Counted from the stretch's first letter, positions 43,576 to 53,221 are shown. The stretch is 64,000 bases of DNA from Litorimonas sp964511495 (GCA_964511495.1 CAZEFT010000003.1:1-64000), one strand, 5' to 3'. Made by a program: numbers and translations. Notes: generated by a model from the letters alone, not told the origin.

Positions 43576-46266
43576 ATGGCTTCATTGGACAGTTTCAACT
43601 GCGAACGTACACTCGATGTGCGCGGCGGTACTTATACATATTATGATTTGAAAGAAGCGGAAAAGAATGGATTAACAGGCATTTCAAAACTACCCCGCTC
43701 TTTGAAAGTACTTCTGGAAAACCTCCTCCGTCACGAAGACGGTAGCACTGTTAAAAAAGAAGACATTGAAGCAATCGCATCTTGGTTGGGGCCAAAGACG
43801 TCTACCCATGAGATTGCCTACCGCCCTGCCCGCGTTTTGATGCAAGATTTCACCGGCGTTCCGGCTGTTGTGGATCTGGCCGCCATGCGCGATGCCATGG
43901 TGAATTTGGGTGGTTCTGCCGAAGCGATTAATCCGCTTAATCCCGTCCATTTGGTAATCGACCACTCGGTGATGGTTGATTATTTCGGGACACCGCAAGC
44001 CTTCAAAAAGAATGTAGACCGCGAATATGAGCGTAATGGAGAGCGCTATGACTTCTTGAAATGGGGTCAAAAAGCATTTGAGAACTTTGCCGTGGTGCCT
44101 CCCGGAACAGGGATTTGCCATCAGGTGAATTTGGAGAATTTGGCGCAAACCGTTTGGACAAAAACTGAAGGCGGAAAGACTTATGCTTTCCCTGATACCT
44201 TGGTCGGAACCGACTCCCATACGACCATGATTAACGGCCTGTCCGTTTTAGGGTGGGGTGTTGGCGGTATTGAAGCCGAAGCCGCAATGTTAGGTCAGCC
44301 GATTTCCATGTTGATCCCCGAAGTTGTCGGGTTTGAACTGACGGGCAAAATGGTCGAAGGCTCAACCGCAACAGATTTGGTTTTGCGCGTTGTCGAAATG
44401 CTGCGTCAAAAAGGTGTGGTTGGTAAATTTGTTGAGTTTTTTGGTAAAGGTCTGGATCACCTGTCTTTAGAAGACCAAGCCACGCTGGCCAATATGGCGC
44501 CTGAATATGGGGCGACTTGTGGCTTCTTCCCCATTGATAATGATACGCTGACTTACCTGAATGCTACAGGACGCGATGAAGCGCGTATCGAATTGGTCGA
44601 AGCTTATGCCAAAGCCCAAGGCCTGTGGCGCGACGGCTCTGAAGCTGTTTATACAGATACGCTTCATTTGGATATGAGTACGGTTCAGCCTGCCTTGTCA
44701 GGGCCAAAACGTCCACAAGACCGTTTCGATTTGAAAGGCTCCGCCAGAACTTTTGCGAAAATTTTGCGCGATGAATATGGCAAATCTCCATCTGAAGGCG
44801 CTGCTATTCCTGTCAAAGGCACAGACTATAGCGTCGACCATGGCGATGTATTTATTGCCGCAATCACCTCTTGCACCAACACATCTAATCCATCCGTTAT
44901 GATGGCGGCGGGTTTAGTTGCACAAAAGGCCAATGAAAAAGGCTTAAAGGTCAAGCCATGGGTCAAAACCTCATTAGCTCCGGGTTCTCAGGTCGTCGGC
45001 GAATATTTGGAGAAATCCAAATTACAGCCTGAGCTGAACAAGCTCGGTTTCGATGTCGTCGGATATGGCTGTACGACCTGTATCGGTAATTCAGGGCCTC
45101 TGACCGATGAATTAGCAGCAGCAATTGCCGAAGGAGATTTGGTGTCTTGTTCCGTTCTCTCAGGGAATCGAAACTTTGAAGGGCGTATCGGGCCGGATAT
45201 TAAGGCTAATTTCTTGGCCTCTCCGCCCCTCGTTGTCGCCTATGCCTTGGCTGGCTCCATGCATCATGACTTCGATGTCGACCCTCTGGGCGTCGATAAG
45301 GACGGGAATGATGTGTATCTGAGAGATATTTGGCCAAGCTCTGCCGAGATTGCAGATGTTGTTCGCAAGATCATCACACGCAAAATGTTCACTGAGCGTT
45401 ATGCCGATGTGTTTAAAGGTGACAAGCAATGGCAGAAGATTAAAGTCACAGGTGGTGAAACCTATGACTGGCAGCCTAAATCCACTTATGTCCGCAATCC
45501 CCCCTATTTCGATGGGATGACCACGACGCCGGACGCTGTGGAAGATATCAAAAACGCCAATATTCTGGCGCTTTTAGGTGACTCAATCACAACTGATCAC
45601 ATCTCGCCTGCGGGTGCGATTAAGGGTGACGGGCCTGCTGGGCGCTATCTCAAAGAACGCGGCGTTGAACGCAAAGAGTTTAACTCCTTCGGATCAAGAC
45701 GCGGCAATCATGAAGTCATGATGCGCGGTACATTTGCTAATATTCGTATTAAAAATTTAATGGCACCAGGCACAACCGGCGGAGTGACAACTTATATTCC
45801 AACGGGCGAAGTCATGTCCATTTTTGACGCCGCTGAAAAATATAAAGCTGACGGAAAAGACCTCGTCGTCTTTGCCGGAGGACTTTACGGGAATGGGTCT
45901 TCCCGTGACTGGGCGGCGAAGGGCACAATCCTGCTCGGTGTCAAAGCCGTGATTGCTGAAAGCTTTGAGCGCATTCATAGATCCAACTTGATTGGCATGG
46001 GTGTCTTACCTTTGGAGTTCCAAGACGGTGATAGCTGGGAAGCCCTGGGCATGACCGGGAATGAAACCGTTGATATTGAGAATATTGACGATATCACCCC
46101 TCGTTCCACAATTGACGTTATGATTACCTTTGCTGATGGCTCCAAGAAGTCTGTCACAGTTAATGTCCGCATAGATACGGAAAATGAGCTCGAATACTTC
46201 CGTAATGGCGGCATTTTGCATTATGTTTTACGCAATTTGGCGCGTCAGGCTGAAGCCGCAGAGTAA
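43576..46266 (+). CDS. acnA: Aconitate hydratase A
   Basis: A full-length 896-residue aconitase of the AcnA/IRP type, which converts citrate to isocitrate in the TCA cycle. The iron-sulfur ligands are in SCTNTSNPSVM and GCTTCIGNSGP. The swivelling domain has GSSRDWAAKG near the end. GGATA precedes the ATG. A terminator follows. Confidence 0.96.
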   Translation: MASLDSFNCERTLDVRGGTYTYYDLKEAEKNGLTGISKLPRSLKVLLENLLRHEDGSTVKKEDIEAIASWLGPKTSTHEIAYRPARVLMQDFTGVPAVVDLAAMRDAMVNLGGSAEAINPLNPVHLVIDHSVMVDYFGTPQAFKKNVDREYERNGERYDFLKWGQKAFENFAVVPPGTGICHQVNLENLAQTVWTKTEGGKTYAFPDTLVGTDSHTTMINGLSVLGWGVGGIEAEAAMLGQPISMLIPEVVGFELTGKMVEGSTATDLVLRVVEMLRQKGVVGKFVEFFGKGLDHLSLEDQATLANMAPEYGATCGFFPIDNDTLTYLNATGRDEARIELVEAYAKAQGLWRDGSEAVYTDTLHLDMSTVQPALSGPKRPQDRFDLKGSARTFAKILRDEYGKSPSEGAAIPVKGTDYSVDHGDVFIAAITSCTNTSNPSVMMAAGLVAQKANEKGLKVKPWVKTSLAPGSQVVGEYLEKSKLQPELNKLGFDVVGYGCTTCIGNSGPLTDELAAAIAEGDLVSCSVLSGNRNFEGRIGPDIKANFLASPPLVVAYALAGSMHHDFDVDPLGVDKDGNDVYLRDIWPSSAEIADVVRKIITRKMFTERYADVFKGDKQWQKIKVTGGETYDWQPKSTYVRNPPYFDGMTTTPDAVEDIKNANILALLGDSITTDHISPAGAIKGDGPAGRYLKERGVERKEFNSFGSRRGNHEVMMRGTFANIRIKNLMAPGTTGGVTTYIPTGEVMSIFDAAEKYKADGKDLVVFAGGLYGNGSSRDWAAKGTILLGVKAVIAESFERIHRSNLIGMGVLPLEFQDGDSWEALGMTGNETVDIENIDDITPRSTIDVMITFADGSKKSVTVNVRIDTENELEYFRNGGILHYVLRNLARQAEAAE

Positions 46267-46288
46267 GGTCTGACTAAATTCTAAACTC

Positions 46289-46317
46289 AAAAACCCGTCC
46301 TTTGAGGCGGGTTTTTT
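46289..46317 (+). terminator. Rho-independent terminator of acnA
   Basis: AAAACCCGTC (46289-46298) pairs with GGCGGGTTTT (46306-46315) with a six-base loop, and the T run continues to 46317. It follows the acnA stop by 23 bases. Confidence 0.85.
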
Positions 46318-46410
46318 ATTCACAAAATCAAGCCTTCATTTACCTTTTACGAAAACGAAACCGTAAGGATGATGTGTTAAAGTTGTAACCATGAAAGACT
46401 GGTGAAAACA

Positions 46411-46611
46411 ATGGACGACATATTCGACAAAACCTTCAAACTTGCAATTATCCTCAAACTTGCTGTTTGGGCGATTGTAACCTTATTCTGCTTTTTTGTC
46501 GCACAACTCGTTCATAAAAAATCCCACGCCGCAGATTTATCACTTACCCACGATCCCTATCTATCTGAAAGCGATAATGTCGAAGATAGTCTGGCTCTCC
46601 GTTTTCAGTGA
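46411..46611 (+). CDS. Small membrane protein (tentative)
   Basis: A 66-residue frame with a predicted span at about 9-32 (FKLAIILKLAVWAIVTLFCFFVA) and a polar tail. GGTGA lies six bases before the ATG. It follows the acnA terminator and precedes the structured leader of bfd. No family is recognised, and a short frame with a hydrophobic run can be chance. Confidence 0.4.
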   Translation: MDDIFDKTFKLAIILKLAVWAIVTLFCFFVAQLVHKKSHAADLSLTHDPYLSESDNVEDSLALRFQ

Positions 46612-46625
46612 TTAAGGTTTCTTTT

Positions 46626-46691
46626 CTGCCTGCCCGGGGCACATCGGGCGGCAGCAGGTTAAGGCGGTTTGAAACGCCAAACCGCCTTAAC
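46626..46691. other. Two tandem strong hairpins upstream of bfd
   Basis: CTGCC-T-GCCCG (46626-46636) pairs with CGGGC-GGCAG (46645-46654). GTTAAGGCGGTTT (46658-46670) pairs perfectly with AAACCGCCTTAAC (46679-46691). Inside the second, GGCG and TTT can instead pair with AAACGCC, so alternative folds exist. Neither stem has a T run on either strand. They may end the preceding small gene, form an RNA or protect the transcript end; the exact role is open. Confidence 0.6.
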
Positions 46692-46767
46692 TTTGACGAA
46701 GGTGAAAACTCCGCAAGCTCACATTAAGAAAGTTGAGCATAATTCTGCAAATCATTCGCAAAGTAAT

Positions 46768-46782
46768 TGACATTCATTCTCA
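46768..46782 (-). promoter_or_regulatory. Fur-box-like site before bfd
   Basis: Read on the minus strand, TGAGAATGAATGTCA matches the 15-base Fur core TGATAATGATTATCA at 12 positions. It lies 18 bases before the bfd start, where a repressor would block transcription or the leader. Iron-dependent control of bfd and bfr is common. Confidence 0.55.
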
Positions 46783-46800
46783 TTTACTGTTTATGGAGTT

Positions 46801-46989
46801 ATGATTTATTGCGTTTGTCGCCAAATTAACACGGAAAAAGTGGATTTTGCTGCCTCTCACGGCGCCAAAACTGCACGCTGTGTTCTGGCGCATTATGGTG
46901 AGCGCTTTAATTGTGGAAAATGTGCCACATCAATTCAGGATAGGTTGGACGCCAATATTGCTCCGGCTTTACCTGTTGCGGCGGAATAG
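46801..46989 (+). CDS. bfd: Bacterioferritin-associated ferredoxin Bfd
   Basis: A 62-residue [2Fe-2S] protein that reduces bacterioferritin to release its iron. The cluster ligands are Cys4, Cys6, Cys38 and Cys41 (YCVC and NCGKC). GGAG stands before the ATG. It is followed by bfr and preceded by the Fur-like box. Confidence 0.93.
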   Translation: MIYCVCRQINTEKVDFAASHGAKTARCVLAHYGERFNCGKCATSIQDRLDANIAPALPVAAE

Positions 46990-47079
46990 CGCATTTTCTG
47001 ATTTTTTATAGAAACAGCTGTCAAAGGCGTTTCCAATTTGCTAGATTCACTTCGACCCCAAGTCGGAGACCAGTATCTT

Positions 47080-47559
47080 ATGCGCAAAAATCCAAAAACA
47101 ATCGAGTTTCTCAATGCTGCTCTTAAGAATGAGCTGACGGCCATCAACCAATATTTCCTTCATTCCAGAATGTTAAAGGATTGGGGCGTATCGAAATTGG
47201 CTCAAAAAGAGTATGAAGAGTCTATTGATGAAATGAATCACGCAGATTGGATCATCGAACGCATATTATTTTTAAACGGCCTCCCTAACCTTCAAGACCT
47301 CGGGAAGTTGTTCATCGGGGAAAATGTAGAAGAAATCATTGAGTGCGATTTAAAAATCGAACATATCGCCATCCCGCTCTTGCGCGATGCAGTGGAACAT
47401 TGTGAATCTGTACGGGATTATGTGACACGTGATCTTTTCGCCAAAATCCTAACCAGTGAAGAAGAGCATTTGGATTGGCTGGAAACACAACAAGACCAAA
47501 TTCGTCTCATCGGGATTCAAAACTATATTCAAAATCAGTCCGAACCAAACGCGGAGTAA
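47080..47559 (+). CDS. bfr: Bacterioferritin
   Basis: A 159-residue haem ferritin that stores iron. All diiron ligands are in place with standard numbering: Glu18, Glu51, His54, Glu94, Glu127, His130, and Met52 is the haem ligand. I start at this ATG because it gives the family N-terminus (NPKTIEFLNAALKNELTAIN) and GGAGA lies upstream; a TTG 14 codons earlier is not used. It follows bfd by 90 bases. Confidence 0.95.
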   Translation: MRKNPKTIEFLNAALKNELTAINQYFLHSRMLKDWGVSKLAQKEYEESIDEMNHADWIIERILFLNGLPNLQDLGKLFIGENVEEIIECDLKIEHIAIPLLRDAVEHCESVRDYVTRDLFAKILTSEEEHLDWLETQQDQIRLIGIQNYIQNQSEPNAE

Positions 47560-47682
47560 CGCGGCACGTTTCAATATGCGCCATTTTATTGCTGCGTGAT
47601 CTTCGGATTTGACTTCCCCGCTTCTACGCTTTAGGGCGCGCCCACAGACAGGCCGTAGCGGGTCGTTTCCCTTCGGACTATT

Positions 47683-49335
47683 ATGATTACCTTTTCCTCT
47701 CTGCATCTAGCAGAGCCTCTTGATCGCGCATTGCGTGATCTTGAGCACACAGCGCCCACGCCTATTCAACAACAAGCTATTCCCGAAGCGCTGTCCGGTC
47801 GCGATATCATGGGCATTGCCCAAACAGGCACAGGCAAAACAGCGGCTTTTGCTTTACCGACCTTACACCACATTTTCACACAAGAAAAAGACGCGCCCAA
47901 AAGAAGTGCTCGCGTACTCATCCTCGCCCCCACGCGTGAATTAGCAGACCAAATCGCTGTTTCCGTGCGCAATTATGGCCGGCATATGATGGACTTATCG
48001 GTTGCCTGTGTCTTTGGTGGCGTTCCTATCAACAGACAAATCAAGCGATTAGTTCATGGCAATGATGTTATTGTTGCGACGCCGGGTCGTCTTATTGATC
48101 TGTTGGATCGCAAAGCTATTCGACTCGATGAAATTGAAGTCCTCATCTTAGATGAAGCCGATCAGATGATGGATATGGGATTCATTCATGCTTTGAAGAA
48201 AATTATTCCCGCCCTCCCCAAAAAGCGACAAACATTATTCTTCTCTGCCACATTGGCCCCGGCGATAAAAAAACTGTCTCAACAGTTCCTAAATGACCCT
48301 GTTCACATCTCTGTCACACCGCCCAACACAACGGCGGAAAAGGTCGAGCAGCGCATTTACTTGGTTAACCAAGCAGAGAAACAAAATTTGCTTAGTGTCA
48401 CCTTATTGGAAGAAGAGGTCAAACGCGCTCTTGTTTTTACCCGGACGAAGCATGGCGCTGACCGCATCGTGAAACGATTAGCCGAAGTCGGTATTTTGGC
48501 TCTCGCCATTCATGGCAATAAATCTCAAGGACAAAGACAACGGGCTCTAGAGGCGTATCGGTCCGGTAAGGTCAACATCCTCATTGCGACAGATATCGCA
48601 GCCCGAGGTATCGATATTCCCAATATCAGCCATGTCATAAATTATGAAATACCGAATGTACCCGAACAATATGTGCACCGCATCGGGCGAACAGCACGGG
48701 CGGAGCGAAGCGGCATCGCCGTTTCCTTTGTTGATAAGGGCGAAGGTAAGTATCTTCGCGACATTGAAAAACTCCTGAAAGATGAATTGCCCCGAATGGA
48801 AATGCCGTCAGATATGACGGAAAAGGTCAAAACCCTAAAGTCGCGCAAAGCTTTGCCGCCACCTGAGAAACCCAAACCTGACCCCCGCAAAGGACGAGGC
48901 AAATCCAAGAAAAAAGGGCGGTTCAGTCAATCGAAAAAAGTTAAAGAAGCAAAGCCTGCTGAACAACAACATCTGGAGAATCGCTCTCTCGGAAAAGATA
49001 AGCCACAGACACAAAAAGCAAAGTCCCACGCTTCGCAATCACGCCCAAAAGCGCGTTCAAAAAAGTCAGACGCGCCGGCTGAATATCGTGAACGTGTTCG
49101 GAAAGATAAATCTGCTCAGCCCAAAAATAAGGCAAGGGTCAAAAATAGATCCGAAGATAAATCTTCGAACGCGGAACGCCCACAAAAAGAACTCTCCGAC
49201 AAAGCCCGCAAAGCTCAGTCTTTTTCAGGGAAAGGCTATCGAGGAAAACCGCAAAACAAGAAAACAAACGGCCCGAAAAACTCTAATAATCGCAAACCTT
49301 CGCGCGCGAACCGCAAAGCTAATCGAAAGCCATAA
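47683..49335 (+). CDS. DEAD-box RNA helicase, RhlE-like, with long basic tail
   Basis: A 550-residue RNA helicase. Motif I AQTGTGKT is at 46-53, DEAD at 157-160, SAT further on, and the C-terminal HRIGRTARA is present. From about 375 to the end the sequence is Lys, Arg, Ser, Pro and Gln-rich, a disordered RNA-binding tail. The core resembles RhlE, which works in ribosome assembly and RNA decay. It converges on the DoxX gene with a one-base gap between stops. Confidence 0.92.
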   Translation: MITFSSLHLAEPLDRALRDLEHTAPTPIQQQAIPEALSGRDIMGIAQTGTGKTAAFALPTLHHIFTQEKDAPKRSARVLILAPTRELADQIAVSVRNYGRHMMDLSVACVFGGVPINRQIKRLVHGNDVIVATPGRLIDLLDRKAIRLDEIEVLILDEADQMMDMGFIHALKKIIPALPKKRQTLFFSATLAPAIKKLSQQFLNDPVHISVTPPNTTAEKVEQRIYLVNQAEKQNLLSVTLLEEEVKRALVFTRTKHGADRIVKRLAEVGILALAIHGNKSQGQRQRALEAYRSGKVNILIATDIAARGIDIPNISHVINYEIPNVPEQYVHRIGRTARAERSGIAVSFVDKGEGKYLRDIEKLLKDELPRMEMPSDMTEKVKTLKSRKALPPPEKPKPDPRKGRGKSKKKGRFSQSKKVKEAKPAEQQHLENRSLGKDKPQTQKAKSHASQSRPKARSKKSDAPAEYRERVRKDKSAQPKNKARVKNRSEDKSSNAERPQKELSDKARKAQSFSGKGYRGKPQNKKTNGPKNSNNRKPSRANRKANRKP

Positions 49336-49336
49336 T

Positions 49337-49738
49337 TCAGCTTTTGGGTTTCATCCAAAATCCACTGGCCCAAAGGATTATTAGAATGAGTGGGAATTGT
49401 AGGAGAACGCGGAACCAAAGTTGGAAAGCGCTTAGATCCCGTCCATTAAACGGAATATCCGCTATCGCCATGTAAATATTTGCAGGCAGAACAGCTAACA
49501 AAAAAAGCGACAACAAAACTCCCACTTTGCGTCGTATTGGCGGAACAAGAAGACCTATTGCAAAGATAATTTCCATCACGCCGGTGATATAAACAATCAT
49601 TTTAGGGTATGGTAAAAAAGGCGGAACGATTTCCGCGAATGCGTCCACGCGTACAAAATGAAGATAGCCCGCCATGAGAAAAAAGGCGGCAAAAAATAGA
49701 CAAAACAAAAATTGAAGAATGGATACAAACTTCGCCAT
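49337..49738 (-). CDS. DoxX family membrane protein
   Basis: A 133-residue protein with four predicted membrane spans and the DoxX-type block FLMAGYLHFVRVDAFAEIVPPFLPYPKMIVYITGVMEIIFAIGLLVP. The family includes thiosulfate-oxidase subunits and redox membrane proteins, but most members have no known role. The start overlaps the ribF stop (TAATG). Confidence 0.82.
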   Translation of the reverse strand: MAKFVSILQFLFCLFFAAFFLMAGYLHFVRVDAFAEIVPPFLPYPKMIVYITGVMEIIFAIGLLVPPIRRKVGVLLSLFLLAVLPANIYMAIADIPFNGRDLSAFQLWFRVLLQFPLILIILWASGFWMKPKS

Positions 49739-50676
49739 TACAATAGTCCGAAGATAGCGCGAGCACCGTCTGCGTCTTTTATAATTTGTTCTTTCAGGGC
49801 CTCAAAACTTCCGAATTTTTGCTCAGGCCGAATAAAGCTGCGAAACCTCACTGCGATTTTCTGGTCGTAAAGATCTCCCTTAAAATCCAGCAAGTGCACT
49901 TCCAAGCGCGCCTCTTCACCTCCCACTGTGGGGCGACTCCCCGTATTGGCAACAGCGGGGCGCCAATGGGTCTCATTTGGCAATCTAACTTCCACACAAT
50001 AGACACCAAATTTTGGCCTGACGAGGTCGCCGAAATCCAAATTCGCCGTGGGGAAATTAATGGTTCTACCTCGCTGCTCACCCTTTTGCACAACTCCATC
50101 AACAATCCATGGGCGAGACAGCATATGCTGCGCATGAAACACATCTCCGGCTTTCAGAGCTTTGCGGATTTCAGTGCTACCATATTTCCCATACAGGTCA
50201 TGAAGACCAATAGGTGCCATGGTCGTGACCCCTATATTGCGTTGGCTGCAAAGCCTTTTCAGGCTTTCAACATCGCCGCAGCGATTTTTCCCGAAATGAT
50301 AATCTTCCCCGACGACAACATGACGTATCCCCAATCCGTGATGAAGCACGTCTTCGACAAAGGCTTTATCATCCATATCTCGCAGAAATTCAGTAAAGGG
50401 GATTTCATAGAGCCGCTCAACGCCTAATTCCGCCATTATTTCGGCACGGATAGAGGGGCTCATTAAACGAAAAGGCGGTGCTTCCGGTCTAAAAAACCGA
50501 AAGGGGTGCGGACGGAAAAGTCCAATCCCTACAGGAACCCCTAATTTTGTGGCAATCTTTTTGGCTTCTTCAATGACCGCCTGATGGCCACGATGCAAGC
50601 CGTCAAAATTACCCAAGGCGATAACCGCGCCTTTTTCATCCTCGGATAAATCCGAAAAAGTGGATAAAATTTTCAC
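49738..50676 (-). CDS. ribF: Bifunctional riboflavin kinase/FAD synthetase
   Basis: A 312-residue enzyme that makes FMN and FAD from riboflavin. The nucleotidyltransferase motif GNFDGLHRGH is at 22-31. The riboflavin kinase domain starts near GRTINFPTANL. It begins with GTG. No FMN riboswitch is visible ahead of it. It follows the MaoC gene by 12 bases and overlaps the DoxX gene. Confidence 0.93.
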   Translation of the reverse strand: MKILSTFSDLSEDEKGAVIALGNFDGLHRGHQAVIEEAKKIATKLGVPVGIGLFRPHPFRFFRPEAPPFRLMSPSIRAEIMAELGVERLYEIPFTEFLRDMDDKAFVEDVLHHGLGIRHVVVGEDYHFGKNRCGDVESLKRLCSQRNIGVTTMAPIGLHDLYGKYGSTEIRKALKAGDVFHAQHMLSRPWIVDGVVQKGEQRGRTINFPTANLDFGDLVRPKFGVYCVEVRLPNETHWRPAVANTGSRPTVGGEEARLEVHLLDFKGDLYDQKIAVRFRSFIRPEQKFGSFEALKEQIIKDADGARAIFGLL

Positions 50677-50688
50677 AGGATAGAATTG

Positions 50689-51123
50689 TTAGGCGTCAGG
50701 ACGTTTTTGTACAAAAACACCGGCATCACCCCGGCAGATTTTTTGCCCGTCCACTTCACAATAACATTTCATTTTCACACGACCTGAGCGCTCATTGATC
50801 TCGGCAACTTCGGCCACGGCAATGACCTTATCCCCGATGAAGGCGGGCTTGCGAAAGCGCAGGTTCAATTCCACAAAAAGTGCGCCTGGCCCAGGCAGAT
50901 CATTCCCTAACACGGCAGAGATGAAAGAAGCTGAGAGCGCGCCATGGGCAATCCGTTGCCCGAATTGTGTTGTTTTCGCAAATTCTGCATCCACGTGAAT
51001 TGGGTTATGGTCCCCGGTAATGTCGGCGAAGGTATTGATCATATCTTCGGTAATAATCGCTTCGGTCGTTGCCTTCATGCCGACTGATAAGTCTTCAAGA
51101 TAATATTTCACATTATCCGTCAT
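50689..51123 (-). CDS. MaoC-family (R)-specific enoyl-CoA hydratase
   Basis: A 144-residue hot-dog-fold hydratase. The hydratase-2 motif FADITGDHNPIHVDAEFAKTTQFGQRIAHG carries the catalytic Asp and His. The family hydrates enoyl-CoA for fatty acid or polyhydroxyalkanoate pathways. AAGGG precedes the ATG. Confidence 0.88.
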   Translation of the reverse strand: MTDNVKYYLEDLSVGMKATTEAIITEDMINTFADITGDHNPIHVDAEFAKTTQFGQRIAHGALSASFISAVLGNDLPGPGALFVELNLRFRKPAFIGDKVIAVAEVAEINERSGRVKMKCYCEVDGQKICRGDAGVFVQKRPDA

Positions 51124-51184
51124 GTTAAACCCTTGTTGATTTCTACATTAAAGGAAAAGGCGCTTTACCATCGGCCCGTTAGAA

Positions 51185-52033
51185 TTACCACGATAATTTG
51201 GGGGCGATATAACGCGCGGTAATTTTATGTTCACTCAATAAGCGCTTAAACTTCTCTGTCGTCTCCCCATATAAACCGTCTTGTATAAACAGACAGTCAT
51301 AGCTTTGGCGTTGCGCGCCCAAGAGATCGGTGAAAATGTTATCACCAATGCAAAGTATGCGTTCGACATCTGGGACATAGCCCAATACCTCATTGAGCCA
51401 AGCTCGTGATAAACGGTAAATCGGCTCGTGGGGTTTTCCTGAATAAATCACACGACCACCCATTTTTTCATAGAGTTGCGCTAAAGCTCCTCCGCAATAG
51501 ACGATTTTGTCACCAACCCGCACTTTCACGTCGGGATTAACACAGACAAATTCCAATTCTCGCTTTAACGCCTGACGTAGGAGTTCTTCATAATCAGCCG
51601 GCGTTTCATCATCTTCGAATAGCCCGGTACAAGAAATAAACTCGGCTTGATCTAGATCTGAAAAATTGAGCTCCAATCCCGCATAGAGCGGATCATCCCG
51701 TTCAGGGCCTAGTTTGAAAGCTGGCCCTGGAGCGCGACGAGCCAATTCATCAATCGTGGCATCGCCGGATGTGACGATAGCATCCCAAAAACCACCAGAG
51801 ACGCCGATTTGAGCAAAACTCTCAGGGATGGCGACACTCGGCTGGGGAGAATTGGAAATCATAATGACCGGCCCACGCGCTTCACGAAATCGTTCAAGAG
51901 CTTCACAGGCCTCAAGGTTAGGGGCTTTCCCGTTATGAACGACGCCCCAAATATCGCATAAAATGGCTTCATAGTCGTCAGCGATATCACCAAGACCGGA
52001 CAGATTTTGAAAATCGTCGTGGAGGTTACTCAT
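51185..52033 (-). CDS. HAD-family hydrolase, TIGR01459 type
   Basis: A 282-residue class IIA HAD protein. The nucleophile is Asp27 in CDIWGVVHNG; the usual second Asp is Trp here, as in TIGR01459 proteins. GDNIFTDLLGAQ near the end gives the metal site. The substrate is unknown. It lies upstream of the MaoC gene on the same strand. Confidence 0.87.
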   Translation of the reverse strand: MSNLHDDFQNLSGLGDIADDYEAILCDIWGVVHNGKAPNLEACEALERFREARGPVIMISNSPQPSVAIPESFAQIGVSGGFWDAIVTSGDATIDELARRAPGPAFKLGPERDDPLYAGLELNFSDLDQAEFISCTGLFEDDETPADYEELLRQALKRELEFVCVNPDVKVRVGDKIVYCGGALAQLYEKMGGRVIYSGKPHEPIYRLSRAWLNEVLGYVPDVERILCIGDNIFTDLLGAQRQSYDCLFIQDGLYGETTEKFKRLLSEHKITARYIAPKLSW

Positions 52034-52112
52034 AAATATATCTCATGAAAGTTTCGGCATCTTACGAAGTCGCTGTAAAATATCGGAGTGACTAAAGAGG
52101 TGGGATAAGCGC

Positions 52113-52502
52113 TTAGGTCTGACATTTCAACGCCTCAATATTTTCTTCCCAATTTTGGCCATCGAATGAAATACGTTCCCCGACGTCCAAACTGTCGCTT
52201 ACGACGCATCGCAAATTCACGCTCCAAGCCTCGGGATGGCTACGCGGACGATAAAGCGGTTTCACCCCGCATGTTCGGCAAAAATAGTGCTGCGCGGTAT
52301 GTGTCCCGAATGTGTAAAGCGCTAAGTGATCTTGTCCCGAAAGAAACGTCAAATCTTCCTTGGCTACAAAAATATGTTTATAGCCTGTCATGTGACAAAG
52401 AGAGCAATTGCACTCTGTCACAGATACATTTTCAACAGCCCTAAATTCGAACTGGACGTCTTTGCAGTGACATGCGCCGCGATGAGTGAGTTTTTCCGCC
52501 AT
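52113..52502 (-). CDS. GFA (glutathione-dependent formaldehyde-activating enzyme)-like protein
   Basis: A 129-residue zinc protein. Cysteines CHC, CNCSLC and FCRTCG give the two GFA-type zinc sites. The family includes formaldehyde-glutathione condensing enzymes and CENP-V; here no formaldehyde genes are near, so the substrate is open. I use the ATG two codons inside a GTG start. Confidence 0.87.
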   Translation of the reverse strand: MAEKLTHRGACHCKDVQFEFRAVENVSVTECNCSLCHMTGYKHIFVAKEDLTFLSGQDHLALYTFGTHTAQHYFCRTCGVKPLYRPRSHPEAWSVNLRCVVSDSLDVGERISFDGQNWEENIEALKCQT

Positions 52503-52555
52503 GAGCACAGCATAAGCGCTGGACGATGAATGGCAATATGCGCCAAAAGGCCCTC

Positions 52556-53221
52556 ATGACAAAAAACAACAATCTCGTGCCATGCCAAATATATCTTCTA
52601 ACACCGCCCACGATCGAAGATTTAGACGGCTTTCTGGGTGACCTGGAAATGGCTTTATCAGCAGCGCCTGTCGCCTGTTTGCAAATAAGGCTGAAAGATA
52701 TATCTGATTCAGCCCTCATTCAGATGGCTAAGCCTATCGTAACAACCTGTCACAAGCACGGAGTCACGGTCTTAATAAATGACCGACCGGATCTTGTGAG
52801 GGAAACAGGCGCGGACGGAGCCCATATCGGGCAGGATGACATGGACTATTTTTCATCCCGCGAACTGTTAGGCGGGGATGCCATTATCGGTGTAACCTGT
52901 CATAATTCGAAAAGCCTCGCTTTTGAGGCAGCCGAAGCCGGCGCGGATTATGTGGCATTTGGAGCGTTTTTTGACACGCAAACCAAAAGGCCCAAAACTC
53001 GTGCTGAATTGGAGATTTTGGAATGGTGGCACGAAGCCGTAGAAATACCGAGTGTGGCGATTGGCGGGATCACAGTGGACAATGCCAAACACGTCATCGA
53101 GGCCGGAGCGGACTTTATCGCTGTGAGCGCAGGCGTCTGGAAACACAAAGACGGTCCCGCCGCGGCGGTCAAAGCCTTGTCAGCCTTATGTTTGGAGCCT
53201 GCGCAAGCATCATCACATTAA
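52556..53221 (+). CDS. thiE: Thiamine phosphate synthase
   Basis: A 221-residue TIM-barrel enzyme that joins the pyrimidine and thiazole parts of thiamine. Core blocks: LINDRPDL, GAHIGQDDM, IIGVTCHN, DYVAFGAFF, IPSVAIGGI and GADFIAVSAGVW. I start at the ATG with AAAGG just upstream; a start ten codons earlier would crowd the divergent GFA gene. No TPP riboswitch is seen. Its end overlaps the Sel1 gene by 34 bases. Confidence 0.88.
   Translation: MTKNNNLVPCQIYLLTPPTIEDLDGFLGDLEMALSAAPVACLQIRLKDISDSALIQMAKPIVTTCHKHGVTVLINDRPDLVRETGADGAHIGQDDMDYFSSRELLGGDAIIGVTCHNSKSLAFEAAEAGADYVAFGAFFDTQTKRPKTRAELEILEWWHEAVEIPSVAIGGITVDNAKHVIEAGADFIAVSAGVWKHKDGPAAAVKALSALCLEPAQASSH

Noticed and set aside
43690..44220. 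176-residue antisense frame opposite acnA
   Set aside because: Shadow of a strongly coding aconitase gene; no domain.
46767..46795. TTGACA as a bfd promoter
   Set aside because: The matching -10 position would overlap the ribosome binding site, so the stretch is better read as the Fur-like box.
53023..53187. Upstream extension of the Sel1 frame inside thiE
   Set aside because: Basic Arg-rich translation with no signal peptide logic; it is thiE read in another frame.
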